Below, piece after piece: positions 9,159 to 16,979 of a DNA stretch of 64,000 bases (its first letter is position 1; each line of letters begins with the position of its first letter). The notes under the pieces are model-generated. The model did no database searches. It worked only from the letters and a program-made list of their open reading frames with translations, and was not told where the DNA came from. The stretch covers positions 444,328 through 508,327 of the forward strand of contig SLTK01000009.1 of NCBI GenBank assembly GCA_004347695.1. The letters run 5' to 3'. The translations under genes and the position numbers were made by a program. The DNA comes from Chloroflexota bacterium. GTDB taxonomy: Bacteria > Chloroflexota > Anaerolineae > Anaerolineales > Anaerolineaceae.

Positions 9159-10132
9159 TCCGCTTCGGTTTTAGTGCTCAGGTCTCCACCTGGTACAGGC
9201 AAATTCGCCATTACTTCATGCACAATTTGGTCGGCTGAAAGACTGCGCAGGCGGGCCGCGGGTTGCACCACCATGCGGTGCGCCAGAACATACTCCGCCA
9301 GAAACTTGACGTCATCTGGCAGGACATAATCACGGCCCTGCATGGCAGCCATTGCCTGCCCCGCCCTGAAGAGGCCCAGACTGCCGCGTGGGCTTGACCC
9401 CAGGTAAACATCCGAGTTATCCCGGGTCGCACGCACGATTTCCACAATGTACCGTTTGACTGGCGGAGAAACAAAAATCGTTTTTACCAACTCCTGGATT
9501 TCCAACAGCTCCCCAACTTCAGCTACAGATTTGAGATCCAGGATAGGATGTCTGAGCTGCTGCAGCTCTAAAATGTGAATTTCATCCACCAGAGCCGGGT
9601 AACCCATGCGCACTCGCATAAAGAACCGGTCCAATTGCGCTTCGGGCAGCGGAAAGGTTCCTTCGTATTCAATCGGGTTCTGGGTGCCAAGCACCATAAA
9701 TGGTTTTGGCAGCGGGTAAGTCACGCCATCCACCGTTACCTGGCGCTCCTCCATGGCTTCCAGCATCGCCGATTGGGTCTTTGGCGTAGCCCGGTTGATT
9801 TCGTCCGCAAGGATAATTTGCGCCATAATCGGACCAGGCCGGTATTCAAATTCCCGCGTGACCTGGTTGAATATAGCTACACCGGTTACATCGCTTGGCA
9901 GCATGTCTGGCGTAAATTGAATGCGGCTGAATTCACACCCCAGCGATTTGGCTAAACTACGTGCCAGAACGGTTTTGCCAACCCCAGGTACATCGTCAAT
10001 CAGTAAATGTCCCTGGCATAAAAGACCAACAACAACTAATTCGAGCGTCTGGTTTTTCCCGACAATGACTTTTTCCAAGTTGGTAATGATTCGTTTCGAA
10101 AAGCCCTGGATCTTTGGCGCGGGGTTATCCAT
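9155..10132 (-). CDS. MoxR family AAA+ ATPase
   Basis: A 325-residue AAA+ ATPase of the MoxR group. Visible motifs are Walker A GVPGVGKTVLA (near residue 47), Walker B LADEINRATPKTQSAMLEAMEE (near 110), sensor 1 LGTQNP and the C-terminal lid with SPRGSLGLFRAG. MoxR proteins work as chaperones with vWA or DUF58 partners, and the partner gene follows with a 4-base overlap. It lies 40 bases downstream of the YfhO-like gene and may belong to the same transcript as the three membrane proteins. Confidence 0.93.
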   Translation of the reverse strand: MDNPAPKIQGFSKRIITNLEKVIVGKNQTLELVVVGLLCQGHLLIDDVPGVGKTVLARSLAKSLGCEFSRIQFTPDMLPSDVTGVAIFNQVTREFEYRPGPIMAQIILADEINRATPKTQSAMLEAMEERQVTVDGVTYPLPKPFMVLGTQNPIEYEGTFPLPEAQLDRFFMRVRMGYPALVDEIHILELQQLRHPILDLKSVAEVGELLEIQELVKTIFVSPPVKRYIVEIVRATRDNSDVYLGSSPRGSLGLFRAGQAMAAMQGRDYVLPDDVKFLAEYVLAHRMVVQPAARLRSLSADQIVHEVMANLPVPGGDLSTKTEAE

Positions 10133-10172
10133 TCATGCTCCTTCAAAGTGCAGGTTGTTTCGTCTGTAAAGG

Positions 10173-12491
10173 TTATTTGGATTTTTGTCGAAGTGCCAGC
10201 CAGGCCAGCCCCATGAAAATCCATGATACCAGACTAATCCATAATCCTGAAGTAAAACTAACAGGCCTATATTCTAATTCAACCTGATGCCACCCGGCCG
10301 GAACGCTGACTGCTTTGAACAGATAATCTGCTCGTAAAACTGGCGTTTGTACACCATCTACAAATGCCACCCAACCCGGATACCAGGTGTCCCGAACCAC
10401 TACCCAGCCGTCATCGGAATTATTCGATGTAAGTACAATACGGTTAGGCGAATCTGTCTGGACTGTCAAACTTTCCTGTCCGTTACCTGAGCTATCTGTG
10501 ACAATTAGATTTTCCCCTTCTAAAACCACACAACCCGATATCGCGTCCTCAGCCAGACGATCACTGACCATTTCGAAGGCATCATCCGCTGACCCGGCCC
10601 ATACCGCACAATTCGACCAGCTAATCCGCGGACCTGCTTTCAGCGGCGTCAATCTCGTTCGCTGCAAACCAGTAGGGTCGGCGACGACTTCCGCGCCAGC
10701 ATTCATCATCGCCAGCCATCGATGCACAATTATTGGCTGAGCATTTTCCATCTGATCAAACCAGGTCGCAAATCGCGCGGGTATCAGCGGGTCAAAGTTA
10801 TTGATCATGGGGATCTCATCCAACAAATTAAGGTTGGGGACCAGAATGTCCCGCAATCCCCTCCAGTCCTTGCCGGGTCCGAAATCCGCAAAATCGAATA
10901 ATCGGGTATACACCGTTTCATACTGGACATCGGGATCGATCCACGCGCGCGCGCCTTCAAGCGTCTTATTAATTTGTTCTATTTGGCTATGCGCAGTATT
11001 AAATGTTTTGGCCGGGATAGTTGGGTTGACAACTGCTTGCGCGACCAGTAAATCAACCAGAATCCACGCGCCGGCAACATATCCCCAGCCGCTCAACCGC
11101 CCCGCAGTCACCAGACGCCTGGCGATAAAAGCGCTGACTGTCGCTGCCAAACCGAATATGATCAAACCGCGCACCATTCCCTGCTCCACCTGGGGCAGAG
11201 AGAACGAGATTAACGCGGTGCTTGCGGCCAGGATCAACCCGCCAAAGGCGATCAAATTGAACGCCACCCTCCCTTTCTTCCCTGGCTGAGTCCATCGGTC
11301 AGCAGCCAACCCAGCCAGCAGCGCCAGCGCGAAGGTTGGCCAGATCATCCAGCGGGCAGGCGCCTGGAACATCTCGAATGTCGGAATATGGTGAAATAAC
11401 CAGGGGAATAGGGGCGTGTTCGCACCCAGTGCAAGCAAAATTCCAACAATAGCAATTATCCACAGGAATCCAGCCAGATAGTACAAACCATCCGCCTGCT
11501 GCTTTTTTCGAAACAACCAGGAAAGTGTGGTTAAAGCCAGGATAAACGGGATTAGCCCGATATACACCGCGTCTTCCCAGTAGGTTGCGTAGCCATAAAA
11601 ATCACCATACCCCGGGTTGCCAAACAGGTCCGGCACCAGAAACCCGAGCAGCCGCAACGGCGAAAACGAATAAACCATGGCAGTTTCGAGGTCGTAGGCC
11701 GCAGCGCGCTGTGATTGAAGCAGGTATTCAAAAGTAGGCGCCAGTTGAACCGCAGTCAGCAACCCGGCAAAAATACCGCAGCCTACAAAGATACCGGCAC
11801 ATCGAAGCGATAATTGCCAACCGCCAAGCTGCCAGCCCCTGACCAACGCCCAAAATCCGGCAAAAAGCAGCGCATACCAGGCCACCTGTGCATGCCCTGC
11901 AAGCAGCAGCATGGAGAGGTAGAGCGCCAACTTCAGCCCGCCTCGCAGCACTTCGGTTTTCTTTTTGCTCACCAGCAGACCATCGACGGAAGTCAGAATC
12001 CATGGCAGCCAGACCGCTGTCCAGATCATGGAATAAAAACTTCCGCGAGTAACCAGATAGCCACTCATACCGAATGCCAGCCCGGCAACAATTTGTCCAC
12101 GCTGCCGGACGCCTAACCCACGCAGCAGCCGCACCACCCCGGCAGCGCCCCAGGCCAGGTGGAGCGGTACTAATAAGGTAAACCCCCAGGCCAAACCTGC
12201 CGCACCCCAGAGTTCATCCAGCAAAAATAATGGCCATGCGGGGGGATAAAATAATGCCAGTTGATAATTGGCCATTAGTGGCGCGCCAAGGCCGTTAAGC
12301 GGATTCCAAAGTGGAAAAACCCCTTCCCGGAGCAAAATCCAGGCATAATGCCGCCAGGGAATGAATTGCAGGCTTGGCAGTCCCCAGAAGATTACCCGGC
12401 CGAAAAGTAGAGGTAGCAAAAAGAGGAGGACAGGCGCAGCGCTTGCCCACCATGTTGGCGTAAGCCTTATTTCGATTCTATGGCTGGCCAT
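10173..12491 (-). CDS. YfhO-like large polytopic membrane protein
   Basis: A 772-residue protein with about a dozen predicted membrane helices over the first two thirds. A C-terminal extracytoplasmic domain of about 220 residues follows, then a final helix near the end. The first periplasmic loop (WRHYAWILLREGVFPLWNPLNGLGAPLMANYQ) and the C-terminal WYPGWVAFVDG motif are typical of the YfhO/GT-C-like family, which is linked to glycosylation of envelope polymers. The ATG at 12491 is preferred over an upstream in-frame codon at 12545 because GGGGAG lies 6 bases in front. It then overlaps the upstream gene by 14 bases, which implies coupling. Confidence 0.85.
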   Translation of the reverse strand: MASHRIEIRLTPTWWASAAPVLLFLLPLLFGRVIFWGLPSLQFIPWRHYAWILLREGVFPLWNPLNGLGAPLMANYQLALFYPPAWPLFLLDELWGAAGLAWGFTLLVPLHLAWGAAGVVRLLRGLGVRQRGQIVAGLAFGMSGYLVTRGSFYSMIWTAVWLPWILTSVDGLLVSKKKTEVLRGGLKLALYLSMLLLAGHAQVAWYALLFAGFWALVRGWQLGGWQLSLRCAGIFVGCGIFAGLLTAVQLAPTFEYLLQSQRAAAYDLETAMVYSFSPLRLLGFLVPDLFGNPGYGDFYGYATYWEDAVYIGLIPFILALTTLSWLFRKKQQADGLYYLAGFLWIIAIVGILLALGANTPLFPWLFHHIPTFEMFQAPARWMIWPTFALALLAGLAADRWTQPGKKGRVAFNLIAFGGLILAASTALISFSLPQVEQGMVRGLIIFGLAATVSAFIARRLVTAGRLSGWGYVAGAWILVDLLVAQAVVNPTIPAKTFNTAHSQIEQINKTLEGARAWIDPDVQYETVYTRLFDFADFGPGKDWRGLRDILVPNLNLLDEIPMINNFDPLIPARFATWFDQMENAQPIIVHRWLAMMNAGAEVVADPTGLQRTRLTPLKAGPRISWSNCAVWAGSADDAFEMVSDRLAEDAISGCVVLEGENLIVTDSSGNGQESLTVQTDSPNRIVLTSNNSDDGWVVVRDTWYPGWVAFVDGVQTPVLRADYLFKAVSVPAGWHQVELEYRPVSFTSGLWISLVSWIFMGLAWLALRQKSK

Positions 12492-14628
12492 TCTGACTCC
12501 CCAGCCGGTTTTTTCGAAATGAAGTGTAGCCAATTCCCAGAGCAATCAACCAGGTCAGAATAGAAATCCCCTGTCCAAAGGTCAGCAGCGGGGATTTAAA
12601 AGTCAAATCGACTTTGTGCAGGCCCGCACCAACCTCAGTGCCGATCAATAAATTGGCTATACGCAGTTTATTTGCGGGTTTCCCATCCACCATCAGGCTC
12701 CATCCAGGGTAATCTACCATGGAAAAGACCACCAACCCTGGACCATCTACTTCAACCTTTAGCTGATTCGGTTCATTCACAATAATACGACCTGCCGATA
12801 TGCGTCCAGTTCCCACCGCGTCGGCTGCCGGTTGAACCCACACCCGGGGTTTCACGTCAGGATTCTCATAAATGTGTGTGCTACCCGCCTGCCATACCTC
12901 GCTCAGGAGCACACCTGTTAGCGGGAATTCGGAAACGATGTATTTGACATTCAGCAGACCTAAAAGCACAGTATCCGGCATTGCACCGGCATTATCGACC
13001 TTCGGATCACCGCTGGCAAATGCCGGGATGGTAACCGAATAACCATTAGATGCCACACCACTGGCCCTTTCCATAAATCTGGCCGTGCTTGCCAGTTGCA
13101 TTGGATTTACGCCGTCGGCCAATTCGAGTCCGAAATCCGCAGCGGTCTGCTGTGGGATGGAATACGAGGGTGAGTAAATGCGAAATTCTCCGGCCTGGTT
13201 GGCTAAATAGAGCGCCGCTTCCGCTCCTTCACTCATCACATCACACTTCGAGCGAAATTGCATGCCTGACAAATTGACGCCACTCAGATCGGCGACGACC
13301 AGCATCACCAGACTCGCTGCCCAACCACTTTTGGCAGTTCCAAATCGGTTAATTAAAATGATCAGCGCCAACCCAAGGGGAAATGTCACGGCTGCCCAGA
13401 TCATGCCTGTTGGCAACGTTCCACCCATCATGACCAAACCAGCAGTGATAAAGACGCTCAGTGCAGTCAGCCCGACCATGGGCAATATCCACCGGGGTTT
13501 TTCCTGCCGGGTGGTCATTTCAAACAAATCATTGAATGCGTACGCGGCAACGATCACCAATGGGAGGCCAACGAGAAACCAGGCCCGACTGGGAACACGC
13601 AATAAATCAATCAGCGGCAGCCTTGCAATCATTTCAGCGCCAGGCCACATGGATCCAAGTGAGATAACTGTCCCGGTCAATGCCATTACCAGCCAAAACC
13701 CCGCTTGCTGGCGCACTCTTTTTACAGCCAGTGCATAAATCGCCAGCAGCACTACCGCTGCCCCCGGATAGACCACCCACTCCGCGTACCCGCCAATATT
13801 CGGAAAAATAAGCGCCGCCAATTGGACAGGTGGCAGAGATAAGGTTAAAACGTCTTTTGCAGTCAGACCTGAGCGGGTGGAAAGCTGGGTAAACTGTGCC
13901 ATGGGTAGCAACAATACTGCAGACACCCCCAACGCAATCAGCGCCTGCAAAATGCCCCCAGGCAGCCAGCGCAATAAATGGTTCCATGAATTCGCTCTCC
14001 GCGCTCGCCACAATCCCCATAGGATCCAGGCGCCAGCGGCATAGGCTGCCCAGCGTGGATCTGCTAAAAAAGTCACGCCCATCACCAGGCCAGGAAGGAA
14101 GGTTGTGGTAAACCCTGATTCTCCAAGCTGCTGCCGGCGAAGCTCAGCCAGGAAAAGCCACGGCGTCCAGCAAACTGCATAAACCAGCGTGATATGCCCG
14201 GCGCCCGCGTGCGCAAACAATTTCGGCATCAATTCGAATGCGATGCCTCCCAACAAGGCTGCTTCCCGGCGCAGCCCAAGCCGGCTGAGCAGCCAGACCG
14301 TTCCCAGCCCGCCCCACAGAACATGCAGCAGCAAAACAAGATTAAAACCAATGGGTTGCGGCAAGCCATACGCCAGCCAGCCCGGCAAGTACCATAATCC
14401 TGAGAGGGGATCAGCAGCAAAAGGTGCACCGCCAAGGATCAGGCTTGACCACAGGGGTATCGCGCTGCTTTCACGCAGCGAACGGAGCAAATAAGTGGCG
14501 TTTGGAAAGTGGCTGACAACCAGATCTGAATATTCCGAGTTGATGTTATAAAAATAATTGCCAGACTGAATTATCCACGGCAGAAGCGGTAGCAGCAAAA
14601 CCAGAATAACCAACGCCCAGCGTTTCAC
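12478..14628 (-). CDS. YfhO-like polytopic membrane protein
   Basis: A 716-residue relative of the next gene product, with the same architecture: an N-terminal helix, an external loop with SALIPLWSSLILGGAPFAADP-like spacing, about twelve membrane helices, then a C-terminal external domain with DYPGWSLMVDG (near residue 645) and a final helix. The paired YPGW-VDG motifs in both proteins suggest an old duplication. The family resembles GT-C glycosyltransferases that use lipid-linked sugars, but the catalytic residues were not verified. It overlaps the upstream gene by 4 bases. Confidence 0.83.
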   Translation of the reverse strand: MKRWALVILVLLLPLLPWIIQSGNYFYNINSEYSDLVVSHFPNATYLLRSLRESSAIPLWSSLILGGAPFAADPLSGLWYLPGWLAYGLPQPIGFNLVLLLHVLWGGLGTVWLLSRLGLRREAALLGGIAFELMPKLFAHAGAGHITLVYAVCWTPWLFLAELRRQQLGESGFTTTFLPGLVMGVTFLADPRWAAYAAGAWILWGLWRARRANSWNHLLRWLPGGILQALIALGVSAVLLLPMAQFTQLSTRSGLTAKDVLTLSLPPVQLAALIFPNIGGYAEWVVYPGAAVVLLAIYALAVKRVRQQAGFWLVMALTGTVISLGSMWPGAEMIARLPLIDLLRVPSRAWFLVGLPLVIVAAYAFNDLFEMTTRQEKPRWILPMVGLTALSVFITAGLVMMGGTLPTGMIWAAVTFPLGLALIILINRFGTAKSGWAASLVMLVVADLSGVNLSGMQFRSKCDVMSEGAEAALYLANQAGEFRIYSPSYSIPQQTAADFGLELADGVNPMQLASTARFMERASGVASNGYSVTIPAFASGDPKVDNAGAMPDTVLLGLLNVKYIVSEFPLTGVLLSEVWQAGSTHIYENPDVKPRVWVQPAADAVGTGRISAGRIIVNEPNQLKVEVDGPGLVVFSMVDYPGWSLMVDGKPANKLRIANLLIGTEVGAGLHKVDLTFKSPLLTFGQGISILTWLIALGIGYTSFRKNRLGSQNGQP

Positions 14629-16163
14629 GAATCTACTCCGGTCTTATAAATGGTTACCTCAGCATTTTCATACACTACCGGAAATTCTTTCGTCCAGGCT
14701 AAATTTCCACCCAACTCTCTCTCATACGGTCCAACGAATATGGTATCGATTCCAAGCGACTCGAAGTATTGCTGCATATCAACCAGACTCATTTCACCAG
14801 AAAAAATATCTTCGACTTCCCGCTTGCGTTGGTCCGCATGCGGGGTTTCAAAAGGGTGGCCATAAACTACCCGCCAACCGGTGGCGCCCGGAATAAGTGA
14901 CGAGGTACCAGGGGCTGCTAATACAACACTGTTATCCTGGCGATGGATCAACATCCAGTCAAATGCGTCCTGGATGCTGCCTGAATAATACAACTCGGGT
15001 TGGTGGCTGGCGGCGGCAGAAACACTTCCGATCCATATAAAAAGGTTACTGATAAGGGAAGCAGCGACTATTGCAACTACGCCGATCCGCGACCATCGCC
15101 GTGCTGAAATTGCCAGCCGATCAAGCGCAATCGCTGCCAGACAAGCAACAGGAATGAAATAACCGAATAAAAAACGGCGTTGGAGTTGAAATGGAACGTA
15201 AGCCAGAATTATTCCAGCCGCCAACCAAACAACCGGAAGTTTGTAATTTGCCACTTCACCAGACTTGATCCCCCAGATGACCACACCCACGGCAAGGATG
15301 AGTGCAGGGGAAAAACTGATCAGAAGATCCCAAAGAGGCGGAGTAGGGGTCAAATTTTGGGTGTTCCACCCGGACAAAACCGGATCAGACTGAATAACAA
15401 TGTATTGATAAACGAGGAATAACCCCCCTGGGGCTAGGAATCCAAGCATCCACCAGCGTATCGCGGACTCTTTTTCGATGATCTCCCACAATTGCACGCC
15501 GCCAGCCACCAGACCAGCTACAACCACTCCAAACGGCATCACGATTGCCAGCATAATTCCCTTAAAGACTAGCCCAAAAAAGCCGTTTCGAGTGACCGAG
15601 TTGCGCATTTGAACAAAAAAGTCGAGGATCAACGCCAGCCCAAGCGGAAAATGCGGGTTGGAATACATGCTTAAGAAGGGGTAGGCCTCAGCTACCCAAA
15701 AATCGGCGGTGAAGCCACCAAAAAAGGCGGACAACCAGCCCAAACCAGATCCAAAACACAACAGAGCAAAGGCAATCGTTTTTGTCCCCTGGCTGCGCTC
15801 TGCCAGATAAACGTCAATGAACCGGTATAGCATCAAACAGAGTAGAAAAGCGCTCATCACCCGGGCAGCATGGAACGTAAAGATAAGCGGTAACCCCAGC
15901 AAACGGGATACATGCCCGAGAAAAATATAAAATAAAAATAAAAAACTCCCCTCCGGCGCCTGACTGGAATTCAGCAAGGAAAATTGCCACTCGCCCAGCC
16001 AGCCTTCTCGCATCTTGCTGAGGTAGGAATTACCGTCAATAGGATTCAATAAAAATCCATTAAAGATTAAACGGTCCCCCCCGCTACGAGCCGCGAACAG
16101 GTAGGGGATCGTCACGAGCAGGATCGTCAGTGAAGTTAAGAAGATAAAGCTGCGCTTTGACAT
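14625..16163 (-). CDS. Polytopic membrane protein, GT-C glycosyltransferase-like
   Basis: A 512-residue membrane protein with about eleven helices. The first external loop carries NPIDGNSYLSKMREGW (about residues 37-52), with the acidic residue expected of GT-C enzymes. The C-terminal soluble portion has a segment of the type LIPGATGWRVVYGHPFET, which recurs in GT-C-like proteins. A role in transferring sugars from a lipid carrier is inferred. It is the first gene of a minus-strand run of five, with a clear promoter (16180-16208) and no evident Shine-Dalgarno sequence. Confidence 0.8.
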   Translation of the reverse strand: MSKRSFIFLTSLTILLVTIPYLFAARSGGDRLIFNGFLLNPIDGNSYLSKMREGWLGEWQFSLLNSSQAPEGSFLFLFYIFLGHVSRLLGLPLIFTFHAARVMSAFLLCLMLYRFIDVYLAERSQGTKTIAFALLCFGSGLGWLSAFFGGFTADFWVAEAYPFLSMYSNPHFPLGLALILDFFVQMRNSVTRNGFFGLVFKGIMLAIVMPFGVVVAGLVAGGVQLWEIIEKESAIRWWMLGFLAPGGLFLVYQYIVIQSDPVLSGWNTQNLTPTPPLWDLLISFSPALILAVGVVIWGIKSGEVANYKLPVVWLAAGIILAYVPFQLQRRFLFGYFIPVACLAAIALDRLAISARRWSRIGVVAIVAASLISNLFIWIGSVSAAASHQPELYYSGSIQDAFDWMLIHRQDNSVVLAAPGTSSLIPGATGWRVVYGHPFETPHADQRKREVEDIFSGEMSLVDMQQYFESLGIDTIFVGPYERELGGNLAWTKEFPVVYENAEVTIYKTGVDS

Positions 16164-16179
16164 GGGAAGTGTGAACTAA

Positions 16180-16208
16180 AGTATACTTGAGAAGAAAAAG
16201 AGGCGCAA
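16180..16208 (-). promoter_or_regulatory. Promoter of the GT-C/YfhO/MoxR gene run
   Basis: Read on the minus strand: -35 TTGCGC (16203-16208), a 17-base spacer and -10 TATACT (16180-16185). This leaves a leader of roughly 10 bases before the ATG at 16163. It diverges from the promoter of the zinc-ribbon gene. Confidence 0.6.
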
Positions 16209-16256
16209 CGCGCGCACCTTACATAATTGTTGACAAACCCTCTTCGATAAATAACC

Positions 16257-16262
16257 TATAAT
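16257..16262 (+). promoter_or_regulatory. -10 box of a probable leaderless transcript
   Basis: A perfect TATAAT ends 7 bases before the ATG at 16270, so transcription would begin at or next to the start codon. No Shine-Dalgarno sequence is present. A TTGACA occurs upstream (16230-16235), but its 21-base spacing is too long for a standard -35, so the promoter may rely on the -10 alone. Confidence 0.55.
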
Positions 16263-16269
16263 CTAAACT

Positions 16270-16971
16270 ATGAGCCACAGTTTTCACCTTTTCCAGCTCC
16301 AAAAAATCGATACGCAACTCGACCAGGGGACGGCACGCATTCTGGAGATCCAGGCAAAGATCGATGGTGACCAGCGCGTGCCGGAAGCAGAAACAAAGGT
16401 TGCAGAAAGTTTGGCAAACCTGAAGGCTGCACAAGCACGCCTGGCCAAAATCGAACAAGAAGTGACATCTAAACGGATGAAGCTGGAACAGAGCGAATCA
16501 ACCTTGTATGGGGGAAAGGTAAAAATACCCAAAGAACTGCAGGATTTGCAACATGAGGTGGCTTCCCTCAAACGTATCATTACGGGGCTGGAAGATCAAC
16601 AACTTGAAGCCATGATGCAGGTCGAAGAAGCACAGATGGGTTACGATGCCGCGCAAAAACATTTGCTTCGGGTGCAAGGTGTAACCACCGGTGAAAATGC
16701 GGTATTGATGGGTGAAAGCGGCATGCTGGCAGCCTTAAAAGCGCGCTTACAGGTTGAACGCGAGGCAGTTGTCAATCAGGTTGATCCGGTTTACCTTGAG
16801 GAATATGCAAGACTGCGGAAAAATAAGCGTGGTGTAGCCGTAGCCACCTTAACGGATGACACTTGTTCGGCCTGCGGCTCGCTCCTCACCGCCGCAGATC
16901 GTCAAAACGCTCGTTCACCCATCCAGGTTTCTCATTGCCCCTCCTGTGGGCGATTTCTCTATGGTGGTTAG
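16270..16971 (+). CDS. Coiled-coil protein with C4-type zinc ribbon (COG1579-like)
   Basis: A 233-residue protein. Residues about 5-165 are a long heptad-rich coiled coil (DTQLDQGTARILEIQAKI onwards). The C-terminus is a zinc ribbon with CSAC (near residue 199) and CPSC (near 225) in front of GRFLYGG. COG1579 proteins are cytoplasmic, with a proposed nucleic-acid or protein-binding role that is not established. The start is the ATG directly after a TATAAT box, consistent with a leaderless mRNA. The NACHT gene follows after 8 bases. Confidence 0.88.
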   Translation: MSHSFHLFQLQKIDTQLDQGTARILEIQAKIDGDQRVPEAETKVAESLANLKAAQARLAKIEQEVTSKRMKLEQSESTLYGGKVKIPKELQDLQHEVASLKRIITGLEDQQLEAMMQVEEAQMGYDAAQKHLLRVQGVTTGENAVLMGESGMLAALKARLQVEREAVVNQVDPVYLEEYARLRKNKRGVAVATLTDDTCSACGSLLTAADRQNARSPIQVSHCPSCGRFLYGG

Positions 16972-16979
16972 GCCAAAAT

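Noticed and set aside
16863-16979. N-terminal extension of the NACHT gene
   Set aside because: It overlaps the zinc-ribbon coding sequence in another frame; the ATG at 16980 directly follows that gene's stop.
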